Assembly (NCBI GenBank): GCA_963853835.1
Contig: OY970822.1
Coordinates: forward strand, 17,857,501-17,921,500
Reading direction: 5' to 3'
Origin: Calendula officinalis
Lineage: Eukaryota; Streptophyta; Magnoliopsida; Asterales; Asteraceae
DNA: 64,000 bases
In this document: one piece after another, positions 47,266-59,647 of the stretch
Layout of the letters: each line of letters starts with the position of its first letter
Position numbering within the stretch: the first letter of the stretch is position 1
Program-made: the position numbers and the translations under genes
Notes under the pieces: model-generated
The model's database searches: none
Seen by the model: the letters and a program-made list of their open reading frames with translations, nothing else
Told to the model about the DNA's origin: nothing

Positions 47266-47484
47266 GATGATGATGGTGTTCATCTGGTGTTCATTTGTAG
47301 ATTTGTAGACGATGGTGGATTTGTAGATCTGTTGATGACGATGGGTGTTTAGGGTTCTTGATGACGATGGTGTTCATCTGGTGTTCATTTGTAGATTTGT
47401 AGACGATGGTGGACTTGTAGATCTGTTGATGACGATGGGTGTTTAGGGTTCTTGATGACGATGGTGTTCATCTGGTGTTTGTGG
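47266..47484 (+). repeat. 94-bp tandem repeat inside Pack-MULE
   Basis: Two complete 94-bp units and a third partial one (starts at 47266, 47360, 47454), each beginning GATGAYGATGGTGTTCATCT. The copies differ at very few positions. Confidence 0.85.
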
Positions 47485-47710
47485 AAGAAGAAGAAGATGT
47501 AAAAGTAAAAAAGAAAAATAGTTAAAATAAGGGTAATTTGGTAAAATAGACAAAAAAACCGTCAGTTAACGGCCAAAATTGGACGGAAGGACAAATTTCC
47601 AGAATTTGAAAAACTTAAGGGACAAAAAAACCGACAAAAAAACATTAGGGACAAAAACCCCGAATCAGCCATAGGTCAGGGACAAAAATTGTAATTTACC
47701 CTATTTTATT

Positions 47711-49829
47711 TTACAAAATTATGTTAATGACAACATTTATGAGTGTTTTTAATAAGTTATTATATGCACAATTAACTTGTATTTTCTACGATAGAATAGA
47801 ATTTCTTAAATGGAGTCAATTATTTATTAGAGTTAATTACAAAAATATCATTTAGGTTTGTACCCAATTGCAACTTTGGTCCAAATCTTTTAAAATGATA
47901 AAGATAGTTCTTATTTTAGAAACTTTTGTCACGTTTGGTTCTCAAAACTAAATGATGTTAACCTTTTCTGTTAAGTCAGCTCATATACAATGCACATGAG
48001 GGTAACATAGTCATAACATCATTTGTGTACAAAATTAATTAATTTTTTTACACCAACTTTAATTAACTTTAGGGCTGTGATTATTATTTCTCAAAATTAA
48101 TTAATTTTTGAACACCAACTCTATTTAACCAAAACATCGAGATATTACAAACCACGCAGGAGAGACAAGCCAGCCCGACAGCAGAAAAAGGACCGACAGC
48201 AAGGAAAAAGAAAATACCTGCCAGAATGACCAAGACAACATCACTAAGGCCAGCCCAAAGCAGATAACTTGAGCCCATACATGACCAGAGCAGGAGAGAA
48301 AAAAAAGCCATAAGCCCAACATCACACACATGTCCTAATAATTTTCTGACATGCAAGAATCCCAATGTGCAAACGAACAATCCAAATAATTCAAATTCAC
48401 CAAGAATCGGTACAAGTACCAAACGTACATTAACACAAAAACGAAGATGGTTGCAGGGCATTTCATAGCTTTTGGAAGTCTAGTACATTTTCTGAAAAAT
48501 TAGATCCTAAAATTTAAATAGTTAGAAATTATAGTTAAAAGTGTCTAATGTTTTGTTTTCCCACCTCGCTTATGACCACGTTGGCTATTAATAATATAGT
48601 CTAATATTACTTGGGCAAATAATTAACTTAGGCTAATACATATGCAATAAAATTAATGCGCCCCTTATTTTGATAGGCACTATTCACATGCATGTTTTGA
48701 ACACCCCTTGGGGCTGGCCATGGTTGGTCCATATTCAAAAATGGGAAATTGAATATGGTTCAAACTGGGGGAGAGCACTTACAGATCGTGATCCCTTTAC
48801 GAACCCAAACACTCGTGTGTGTTCTGTGAGAATGGTGGTTAAAGATGGAGGTAGGCGGTGGTGATGATGGGTAAGTTTAAGGAGTAGCACTAGCTGGTAT
48901 GTTTGGTGACGCGGATAAGAAGCATGTTTTGGTCTTAAAATATTTTATTATTTTTAGCTTTGTAGGAAAATGAGCCGTAATGTTACCTACGGGGTGTTAA
49001 ATGGGTACCTAAGCAGCATGTTAAAGATTTTTTTTTTTCTTTTAATAGGGATTTAATTGTTATTTGTTGTCTCGTTGGTGTTAAAGCTAAAAAAAAATTA
49101 AATAGGTCCTACACGTGTTGCCTCCTGCTTGCGACCTCTTCTTCTCGACGTCTGACGATCGCCAATTCCTTGGCGATTTTCACTTTAGCTGACAAATGGC
49201 AGAGCCGGCGGTATGGTATGGCGACTGCCAAAGGGGTTTGGCGAGCCATACCGAGATCCAGGGGCGTCTTCGAGATTTTATAGGCCATGTGCGAATAGAT
49301 GAAAATGGGCCCCCAAAGTGTAGATTTTATATTAAAAATGGGAGCTTCTAAAAAAATTTCTATTAAATTATTAAATTAACTTAAATTTTAAGAATATATA
49401 TATAATATATGTATAAAATTTGGATCCTATAAAACATGGACCATGTGTAGCTGCACCTCCTTAAAGACACTACTGCCGCCGAGATCTCTAAGCTTGCATA
49501 ATGTTAAGTTAAATTAGAGTTAATGAGCAGGTTTTTATGTATATAAAAGAGAGTTATAATGTTGAAAATCTAAATTAGGTTATGATTTTTAGCCTAAAAT
49601 TACGCAAATTTGCATAATGTTAACATTGCGAATGTTATCCCCTATTGTTATCAATATTATTATTTTACATGTGCTAATATCATGTAAAAGATATGCGGAT
49701 GAGTTTTTCTATGTTAAGATTACATGAAAGACAAATCTTGATGTACACGATGTAGTTAAAGTATTTGAGTTGTCTCAACCTTCTCTGACCACCATTAAAT
49801 TTTAAAAGGAAGGGGCATAGTTATAATGT
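47711..49829. other. Repeat-derived spacer, no supported gene
   Basis: About 2.1 kb. From 47820 a stretch beginning AGTTAATTACAAAAATATCA resembles the outer ends of the two Mutator-like elements upstream and may be a decayed relative. A 35-bp sequence around AAATTAATTAATTTTT is directly repeated at about 48032 and 48093. Low-GC remainder without identifiable features, except the ORF below. Confidence 0.4.
48084..48461 (-). other. Unidentified hydrophobic ORF (125 codons)
   Basis: An open frame rich in Leu, Phe, Val, Cys and Trp, with several hydrophobic stretches and no recognised motif. It lies in repeat-derived sequence, and its end overlaps a direct repeat. It may be the 3' end of a decayed LINE or a chance ORF. 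I do not assign a function. Confidence 0.2.
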
Positions 49830-49832
49830 TTT

Positions 49833-50030
49833 TAATGAGCTACTCGAGTTTGAGCTCTTTTATATCGAGTTCGAGTTTACATCAATTCGATCTCGAGTCG
49901 AGGTTGAACATAAAATAATACTCGATTGATCTCACGAGTCGAGCCTAATAATTCAATACTCGACTCGGCTCGTTCGATAGCTCGTTTTATCTCGAGCCAA
50001 ACGATCTTAGCGAGCCGATCTTAACGAGGC
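49833..50030. mobile_element. CTCGAG-rich MITE-like segment
   Basis: About 200 bp dense in GAGCTCG/CTCGAG palindromic words, related in content to the element at 50098-50340. Ends not defined. Confidence 0.35.
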
Positions 50031-50097
50031 GACAGGTGTTGTATATAATAAGTACAAGTATTGATACAACATGTACAAGAATATACATATATTATTA

Positions 50098-50340
50098 TAG
50101 GGATGTTAACGAGTCGAGTAATTAACGAGCTTTTCGAGTTTGTAAATTAATTCATTTCAAGAAATATGAGATCATAAACGAGTATCGAGCTCGAACACTA
50201 TATAAATATTCGAGCTCGAGATCGAGCTCAAATTTTAAAAGCTTATTCGAGCTCGAGTCGAGCTCGAGCCGAGTAATTACTAAACGAGCTGAGCCTAAAT
50301 TTCCTGATATTCGACTCGACTCGGATCATTAACACCCCTA
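50098..50340. mobile_element. hAT-like MITE with CTCGAG-rich interior
   Basis: 243 bp; the left end TAGGGATGTTAACGAGTCGA and the right end read in reverse TAGGGGTGTTAATGATCCGA are inverted repeats of hAT-MITE type. The interior is full of GAGCTCGAG words in both orientations. No exact 8-bp duplication was found, so the insertion is old or the edges have eroded. Confidence 0.55.
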
Positions 50341-51750
50341 AGTATGGTAATGTTAAGGTCTATCCATGCTTGTGTTATAGGTGAAAAAGTATTTTAATTT
50401 GTAAATGTGAAAAGCTAATGCTCTAATAGGGTTTGAACTTTGAATGTATAGACTCTTGTGAGAAGGTCATGACACCCTTCATTAGGTTACGATGTTGATA
50501 GTTACGAATTTGCTGACAATCGGTATGCCAATCTTGATATGCTTGAACAATCTGTATGCTTATCTTGAGTTTCTAATGCTAAACGGAATGATGTTTTTAG
50601 TTTCACATGTATAGACAAAATTATAAAATATTACGTTAGAGTTATTCAAATTTGAATGCTTGTTTGTCGACTGCTTGATGTATCCAACGGCCAAGATCCG
50701 GATATCCTACTTAATGAATTCAACGGCCAAGATTCGGATATCCTACTTAATGAATTCAATAATTCTAATAAAAAACCATTTAGGTGACGTACACATCAAC
50801 AATAAGAGATTCTTTAATTTTATTTTTTAAGCTAAAAAAATCTTCCTGATTTTTAAATTAATAACTGAATTATATTGACAAAGAACCAAAAAAGTATATT
50901 CCTATTTTTCGGGAATAACCGGTGTTTAAAGTCTAAGGTAAGCTTTAAGATAATCAATACTGACTGTATCGACGCAAAATATTTGATTTTTCTTTAGTTG
51001 CTATATTTTAATAGCTTTCGTTAACGTACGTTTTTCTTTAAAAAAGAAAGAATATAAATAAATAGTTTTTCCAATGTATAAACAGACTCAAATGTAAAAT
51101 AGTGAATCCTTATATTTCTGGAAACATATGTATGAAAAGTGACTCAACTGCAAAAGATATAACTTTTGCTTCGAGTCTCCATTTCAGGCTTACGAGTAAC
51201 CAAATCGAAGCTTACGACGAGAGCTACGTTATGTTAAACCGGCTTAGGAGGTTACCGAACTTTCAGGCACAAGAACGCTATTTTTGGACACTTATTTACA
51301 TTTTATGTATTTTGGACTTTTATTTTAAGCTCAGTTTATAACCCTTTTTTTTTGTGTGTGGTCCCATTCGAAATTATAGGCCATATTTAAAGTGTATCTG
51401 TGAGTATGGAATAATCAATTGAAATTTTTACGAAAATTAATTTTTCTCTTCCAAAATTGTGTTCTTTGTGTTGAACAAGTCTTTAAGGCCAATCTTACGG
51501 AATTCTTGAATCAACGTGGTTTTGGTTAGATTGTCTCGGTATTCGTTGAATCAACGGATCCGATCTATACTATCATTTTTAATCTGCATCAATACCTTAG
51601 GCTATATATTTACATGTAATTAATAAACATAAAAATTACATTTAAACTAAAAACCATATTTAATGCATCTTGTAAAAATTACAATAACGATAGTATAGAG
51701 CTTATACCATGATATAAGGCTATATACCGATACTAGTGTAGTTGGTATAA
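50341..51750. other. Gene-free spacer with two small repeats
   Basis: A 36-bp direct duplication (50685-50720 and 50721-50756, starting CAACGGCCAAGAT). A segment at 50869-50928 (TTGACAAAGAACCAAAAA...) is closely similar to 60341-60400. No supported gene; a 79-codon ORF at 51102-51341 has no recognisable motif. Confidence 0.45.
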
Positions 51751-51758
51751 GGCTATAT

Positions 51759-52158
51759 TAGGGCTGTCAAATCGTGCTACCGTTTCGTGTTATCCAGTAA
51801 CACGACACGACACGACACGAAATCGTTCAACACGAAAACGACACGACACGAAGTCGTGTTTTATTTTGCTAGCACGAACACGATACGATTAAAAAAAACG
51901 ATAAACACGATTAACACGACAAACACGACAACACAAAATAAATAATAAATTTCTCACTTATTACATGCTAAAAACATGACAAACACGAAAAACACGACAA
52001 AATCATAACTATCTGTCAATTTCGTGTTAATCTCTGAACACGAACACGACAAGACACGACTTCGTGTTTGTTTTACGCAACACGAATTCAAATTTCAGTT
52101 TCGTTCCAATTTCGTTTCGTGTATTTTTATCGTGTCGTGTCAGATTTTGACAGCCCTA
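51759..52158. mobile_element. hAT-type MITE, ACACGA-rich
   Basis: 400 bp flanked by a perfect 8-bp duplication GGCTATAT (51751-51758 and 52159-52166), typical for hAT. The ends TAGGGCTGTCAAA and TTTGACAGCCCTA are inverted repeats. The subterminal regions carry many copies of ACACGA/TCGTGT, probable transposase-binding words. Non-coding. Confidence 0.88.
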
Positions 52159-52171
52159 GGCTATATACCCA

Positions 52172-52282
52172 AGGTCTTGTAGTCTAGTGGTATTGGAGAA
52201 TTATATAATGTGTTGCCCATGACCAAAGGTCATGAGTTCAAGTTATGTTGTGGACTTAGATGCTGTTCAAAAAAAAAAAAAA
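52172..52282 (+). mobile_element. tRNA-derived SINE with poly(A) tail
   Basis: Pol III A box TAGTCTAGTGG (52180-52190), B-box-like GAGTTCAAGTT (52234-52244), ending in a run of 14 A at 52269-52282. Size and layout fit a short plant SINE. Target duplication not clear. Confidence 0.65.
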
Positions 52283-52341
52283 GAATACAATCAAAATTCA
52301 TAATAACCAACACTGCACTAGGAACAGAGCTTACAGCCTTA

Positions 52342-52843
52342 GAGCATCTCCAATGGGAGCTTTTTCTAAAACTTTTTACTATTCTAATAAGTCTTTGAAA
52401 GACTTTTTCCAAAAGTTTATTCCAATGACTTTTTTTCTACTAACCTTTTAACCAAGTATTTATGTTTGTCCTTTTTAGTCCTTTATGTTTAATAACTTTT
52501 CATTTTAAGTCTTAGATATATATTATATGTAGATTGTTTATTATATTTTTATTAGTTAATAAATAAATTATATAATATTTAATGTCAATTACTATAATAT
52601 ATTTGTATGAGATATTTTAGAAAATATTATATATAGTAAGATGTCAAAAAAGTGTCAAATTATATATAGGGGGTATTTATAAAACATTTGAGATAGATAA
52701 AGGTATATTAGAATTATTGTAAAGGAAAAAACTTTTGGAAAGGTTAACCATTGGAGATGTAATTTATGAAAAGGTTTTTGGTTAGTGAATTGTTGATGTG
52801 GCAAAAGTAATAAGCTTTTGCAAGGTTAACCATTGGGATGCTC
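52342..52843. mobile_element. Tourist-like (PIF/Harbinger) MITE
   Basis: 502 bp with a TTA duplication on each side (52339-52341 and 52844-52846) and inverted ends GAGCATCTCCAATGG and CCATTGGGATGCTC. TTA target preference marks PIF/Harbinger. Internal sequence AT-rich and non-coding. Confidence 0.82.
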
Positions 52844-52849
52844 TTATAC

Positions 52850-55800
52850 TGTGACAACCCTCGGAACGAAATAAACATTGATTTATCAAATCATACAAAA
52901 TCATAATATAAGAAATGTAATCAACAAATAACAACATCTAATCACCAAATGAACATCCAACACTCATTAATCATCTTTAAACACCCGATTAGCCTTAATT
53001 AATTAAGAATCAACCCCTAATGACCTACTTAGCTAACCTAATCTTCTTTGGATCCTTCCTAGCCATGCAAGATGTCAAAGAGGGCCCCACAATCTGGTCA
53101 AAACCGTGCACCTATGACACCCCACCCTCTCTCTTTGCTTGCTTGCTTCATTGGTCTTACACATGCCATGCTTAAACTCTTACATTGTTACTTACACACT
53201 CAAGACCCATGTGGGCAATGCATGGGCTTGTAAGAACACTCAAGTGACCAGGAAATCATCCCATTAAGACCTCCATTTCGTCACTCACTCATTCTCTCAT
53301 CTCTTTCACTCTTGCAAACAACTCAAAAATTCTGCACACTTTTTCTCTCTACTTTTCCTCACTAAAACTATCATAACTCCTAACTCACACATGAAATGAC
53401 CCTAATTCAAGTTGGGAAATCTTTCTAACTCAATCCCCTACCTAGTTAAGGTCTTTCTCAGTCGAAATCTATCTTGTAAGTACTCCTTCTCATTCGTTTT
53501 CCTACAACAACGTTTTCTGGCAGATTACGTACACTTTTCGTTTGACCATCTCTCCAGGCCTTAAACTCCATCTCTCCCGGAGAGATTCACATATATTGTA
53601 GTTAAGACCCTTTAGAAGTCATAGCAAAACGAATCAGGTCGTTCAGAACTCTGTGCAAGGAGATGAGCCTCTTCAAAGTTAAAAATCCTAATCTAAAGCA
53701 TTGTGAGAAAAACCTTTGTTCATCTTTACTTTCTAGTGCTATATTATTATATTTTATGCTATGATTGTTCACTAAACACCTAGAACTATCAAAATATAAG
53801 GGTCTTGTATTTTATAAACTATATTTAAAGTTCAACCATTTAAAATCGGGTAAACCGAAAATTAACCGAATGATATATCAAAAGTAACATAAATTATGAT
53901 TTTACCAAGTCTTCATTATGAAAACCTAAATTATTTTAAATGTAGGTATTTTATAGTTGATAAATTAATTTTGGTGTTAAAACTATAACCTTGTGTTAGA
54001 AAGTTAACCAAACAAACTATTGTGCCAAAATCTTCAAAAACAAAACTACAAGGACTACATACGTAACATTCTCGAAATATAGGTACTGATTTGGTAAACT
54101 TTTAAACTCAGAAAGTTATCAAGTTAAGACATGAGATGAAATGCTAAAAATATAAGTCTTGTGATTAAAACTAAGAAAAACCGACTTTTGAGCTAAAACC
54201 GACAAAAACAAAACTACAGGGACCAACCTTGCCAAAACAGAAACTTAAATTCTGATTTCATAAAGTTATAATAATAAATGATTTAAAATGTAAATCATAG
54301 CATGATGGTGTTAAAACACAACTCGTATGACCAAAACCGAGAAACCGAATGAATATGCTAAATATGTCGACACACAAACTCAAGGGGCTAAAGTAGTCAA
54401 AAATAGAATCTCGGTGACTGATTTTAAGTTCTGGAAATATTAAATTATTAATATAATAATATAGGTTAACATGTGGGAAGGATACAAACCAAGAGATTAT
54501 AAAACCGAATTTTTATGTATTTATGTGAAAAATGCAAGTTAGAGGACTAAACATGTAATAACATGAAAGTTATGGTCTAGATTTTAAAATCTAGAAAATC
54601 AGTAACGATCTTGAAATAAAATATAAAATTAGTCATTTGTGAAATATACAAGTCTCGTTAACTTATACCGAAAAATCAACGATTTCCGGCCATGTAAAGG
54701 CGATAATAATCTAACGACAGTCAAACGATCTACATTTCAAGAATAATAAAATAAATAGACTTTTGAGATTTATATAATAATAGTCACAACGTGACGTGGC
54801 TAGAAATGATGAATGATGAAAGACGAAATGAGAAACAAAATGTACAAGAATTTAAAACTCGTCAAAATTAATATCATGATTTTCATAATGACTTGTGATT
54901 TAAGTATTGATTCTTAAACTATTTTGAGACTTTGAAATGATATACAAGACTATATTTTCTGGTCACTAACGAGTCATCATCAACACTTAATGATTTTTAA
55001 GCCATCTAGTTGAGTGAACAACTAGCATAGATGAGCCGGTAGAGCCGTCTACTTACTATGTTAATCTCATGCGTTTAGGGCGCTAGGAGATCATTTGTTG
55101 GACTTGCTTATTATATCATATTGCATTTTGCTAGGTTGCGTGAGTCAGGTGCGTTCACAGCCCCACTTTTACTATTTTTATATCGTCTTACAACTTTGGG
55201 GTGAAAAACATAACAACTTCATGTTTACATTATTTATCACATCGTATTTAACAAATCTTATTGTGACTGTAAGTTCACAACCCCTCTTTTACTACGTTTT
55301 AACTATTTTAATTACTATTGGGGTGAAAAACATATAAACTATTATTGTTTTCGATTATTTGTGATGAAACTATTTTTGGAAACTTGACAACGAATCCTTA
55401 TCTCGGACTAGGTTTAGATGTAGTGCATGGAAGTGCGTATATGCTTACATACATAATCATTAGCTAGTTGCGACTAGGCCCTGGATATGCAGATAGTACT
55501 ATCGGCTGAGACTTACCCTCCCCCGTATTTGGTTGGTCGCGCTAACTAACGATGTTTATCGAACCCGTGGAGTGTATATCCAGAAAGTGAAATACGTTTG
55601 AAAGTTGTTGTTTTGGTTATGGGCTTAGGGTCGATATTTTAACTCAAAAGGGTATAGCTAACCTTTTGGGGGATCACCGTCACATGTTTCTTCTTGTGAT
55701 TTTATCGTGCCCCTGTTCTCGGAGCAGGTCATTTTAACGTTTATATCATCACACTATTTTTGCCAACGATGGCATACGAAAATGATTACTGCTTTTGAGC

Positions 55801-56324
55801 AGACTATTTTTAACGTTTATATCATCACACTATTTTTGCCAACGATGGCATACGAAAACGATTACTGCTTTTGAGCAGACTATTTTTAACGTTTATATCA
55901 TCACACTATTTTTGCCAACAATGACATGCGAAAACTATTATGTTTTTACTACTGCTTTTGGAGCATACTATTTTTAACGTTTTTTATCATCACTGACTGC
56001 ATACGAAAACTGTGGAACAAATTGAACTTATTATAAAACCTGTGAATTCACTCAACAATTTTGTTGATACTTTTACTTATGTTTTCCAGGTATCTAAGCT
56101 AAGCATTGAGTCACATGCATTGGAGTCAACCTTTAGTTTTGTAAAGATGTCATCTCCAAATTTTAGTTAAAAATTATGTTTTGGTTCAGCTACTTTGTTT
56201 ACTTTAAATTTTGGTGACATTATTTTTATCAAACATGTATTGTTTACGATAATCATATGCTTATGTATACTCGTGATAGTCGCATGCCCGTTTTTCCGCA
56301 AACCACGTTTGGCGGGGTGTGACA
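52850..56324. repeat. Solo LTR, 3475 bp
   Basis: Begins TGTGACAACCC and ends GGGGTGTGACA, flanked by a 5-bp duplication TATAC (52845-52849 and 56325-56329). No PBS, ORF or second copy is present, so this is an LTR left by recombination between the two LTRs of a large element, probably Ty3-gypsy by its terminal sequence and size. It contains two copies of a segment ending GGGGTGAAAAACATA (about 55198 and 55319) and the 76-bp tandem array below. Its outer end abuts the Tourist MITE. Confidence 0.8.
55732..56010 (+). repeat. 76-bp tandem repeat in solo LTR
   Basis: Units start TTTTAACGTTTATATCATCA at 55732, 55808 and 55884, with a diverged fourth start at about 55972 (88 bp later). Confidence 0.88.
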
Positions 56325-56653
56325 TATACCAACTACCAACATAAAACAAAAGGCATGCATCTTAAACCACCTAAACTGCATCTGCACATTCCAACACCTC
56401 TTTGGATTCTTTGACATGAGGGCTCATCAATTGCACTCTGATATTTAAAAGAATCAAACTTTCTGCAGACTTGCTTTTGAGACTGAATAACCGACCATTC
56501 CTCACCTTCCAAACATAGTACACTGCCGCAGCAACAATTTAAAAACTATAACCACTTTATTAATTGAACGTTAGTTTATGTCCTATAGTATAAATTAGAA
56601 AACCAATTAATAAATACGGAGTAATAATTATCCTTAAAATACAATCATTTATA

Positions 56654-56964
56654 CTTCCTCCGTATCAAAATAAGTGACACACTTTCTATTTTAGGGTGTA
56701 TCAAAATAAGTGACATACTTTGAAAACTTTCCTTATTTGGTAAAAGTAGTGGGACACATGCCCACTAACTATCCACTTTAATAAAGTAAAATTACCCTTA
56801 TACCCATACTTTTACTTTTAAAACTCATTAATATCACTTTATTGAAGAAAAGTGGGACTCATCCTCCAGTAACTATATACCTTAATCTATTTTAACATCT
56901 ACTTTAATCTTTTAACTCAAATTATGTAAGCCAATTTGTATCACTTATTTTGATACGGAGGAAG
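56654..56964. mobile_element. Stowaway-like MITE
   Basis: 311 bp flanked by TA on both sides, ends CTTCCTCCGTATCAAAATAA and its inverse at the right. The subterminal sequence AAGTGACA(C/T)ACTTT is repeated at both arms. Related to the older copy at 15735-16051. Confidence 0.85.
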
Positions 56965-57646
<682 letters not shown>

Positions 57647-59647
57647 ATGGCCGAGAAAGACATAGGTTCTGACCCAAACCACATGATGAGCAATAACATG
57701 AGTCGTCATCAGGAGATAGTTGAATTAGACTACACCGACGACGAAGATGATGGTGGGTTTAGATTAATGCCAACCATTATAGAGGACTACGAAAGTAGTG
57801 ATTTATTTTCCTACGATATTGATGGCCATGTGATGAGCGACGTCGTTTATGTGGTGACGTGGAGCTCAGGGAATGAAGAAATGTCGACAGCAAGCATGGA
57901 TGCTCTGGTTTGGACGCTCGGCAGTTATCATCTTCATGAATCCAGTGTCGTCTATCTGCTGCATGTTTACCCGGAAACCCGCTTCATCCCCACTCCTTGT
58001 AATTAATCTCTCTCCATCTTTTCATAAGATATGAGTCATCATCTCCGGCAAAAATCACCCGCCGGAAACATTGGTGATCATTAGTGCATTCGGATATAAT
58101 TTATCCAAAATTACAAAAAATAAAAAGAAAACAAAAGAAGTCATCTATACTACAATAGTTAATTCACTCGAACAAATCTTATAAAGCAGATAGTAAAAGC
58201 ATATTAAAACGTAGCCTCTAGTATACGAACAATTTTTACGGTGTAAAAATTACTTAAAAAAACATTGCAACAAATTAACTTAAGCAAAAAAACTAATTAG
58301 ACTATTTATTTTAACATAAACCTACGATCGTGTTTATAAGTTAAACTAGCTCTTTAGTTTTTACCACCTAGTCACCTACATTTAGTTAAAATTGAAATAT
58401 AATTGACATCTAATATACAGTGGGAAGGTTACCAATAAGTCAAGCAAACACGGTGCATAAGGAAAGCTACCTAATTCAAGAAAGATGCAAGAGAAGCCAA
58501 TACCTCCAAAAATTTCGTTCTCTTTGCTCTTCTTCCAAGGTTTGTTAGCTTGCTCACCACGTCTATCTTGGGCATGGGCCACCATAGCAGCTACCTAGAA
58601 CCATAAAATTCAGGGGTCTATTTTCAAAAAATTAGCATGCCAACATATGTATACATATGTGCAAACCCACTTAAATCAATGTATGTCTGATGAAGTACCG
58701 AAAAAAGGTGGCCTAAAGGGTCCAAAAGAAAAAACTAGACATATAACTTCGGGATTAGGGTGACATTTTTAATTTGGGGGAAACTTTTTACTTATTTGAA
58801 AAAAAAAGTTACCTTAGGAGATCCACTTTTAAGATTATGCTGAGTGTACAAAAATTGATTGGACCGGACTTGCTCACCACCAAGTGTTAGTATATGTAAT
58901 TAACGGCTCATTGTTGACAACATCACCTACAGAAATAGAAACTAATTAATAGTTGGTTACAGGTTCTATTTGAAACTGTGCTTATGGAGAGTGACATGGA
59001 GGCAAAAGCCATTTTGGACCTCATTCCAGTTCTAAATATAAGAAAGCTTGTGCTCGGTGCTACTAAATCGAACCTAAGGTGCGATACCTCTAATCATCTA
59101 ATTAGTGTTTAAATTCCATTCCATGTACTTTTATTTAGGATGAATTACATAAAACCTCTATGTAATTTTCTTTATTTTATCCTAGGTTAGTTAGCCAATG
59201 TACTTGATTAGAAACGTCCCATATTATCGAATCAAATTAAATTTGTTTCTTGTCTCGTCTCCCCCCAATGGGTGATCGACCGCATGACCAGTTTCATGTA
59301 TAAACCTTATCGACGTAATCGATTGGTTATATCGGACTTCATTTCTGATAGTATCTTGCTATTAATTTAATTCAATTTGCCTTTTATATAATCCATCTAG
59401 GAAACTGAAGAAAGGGGGTGGAGGGACTCTTGATCAAATAGTACATAATGCCCCACTGTATTGTGACGTCAAAGTCATATGTGAAGGAAAAGAAGTGTCG
59501 TTGCAAGACCAAGTGACAAGCGGACCACTCTCACTCTCTCCATCCGTAACTGCAGCATCTTCTGGCGAGATTAATTTCAATACCCTAAATCCTCCTATGC
59601 AAGACGACACCAACGGCTGTATCAGTTGCAATTTCTTCAAGCTCTGA
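57647..59647 (+). CDS. Universal stress protein-like protein, paralogue A
   Basis: USP/adenine-nucleotide alpha-hydrolase-like fold, related to the USP domains of plant U-box kinases; likely cytosolic, function unknown. Exons 57647-57998, 58421-58539, 58963-59078 and 59401-59647 give 277 residues in one frame with GT-AG junctions. An acidic N-terminus (VELDYTDDEDDGGF) precedes the USP core: DVVYVVTWSSGNEEMS, SMDALVWTLG, VVYLLHVYPETRFIPTP. The C-terminal half carries SDMEAKAILDLIP and LVLGATKSNLR, the region of the nucleotide-binding glycine motif. The tail is Ser-rich and ends FFKL. The second paralogue starts 1.3 kb downstream. Here the SSSK/V junction is split by an intron (58540-58962) that the neighbour lacks. 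Confidence 0.85.

Larger units (their letters stand above)
46577..47701. mobile_element. Pack-MULE carrying a DUF538 gene fragment
   Basis: 1,125 bp flanked by a perfect 9-bp duplication TATTTTATT (46568-46576 and 47702-47710). Long terminal inverted repeats: 46577-46719 and 47560-47701, about 142 bp each, roughly 95% identical by eye and starting GGGTAAATTACA. The interior has no transposase but has a coding-like segment from a DUF538 gene and a 94-bp tandem repeat. Long TIRs, 9-bp duplication and a cellular gene piece inside are the defining features of a Pack-MULE. Confidence 0.85.

Noticed and set aside
51102..51341. 79-codon ORF
   Set aside because: No recognised motif, no splice partners, repeat-rich surroundings.
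55738..55980. Regular repeats that might suggest a CRISPR-like array
   Set aside because: Direct 76-bp tandem units without spacers, in a plant LTR.
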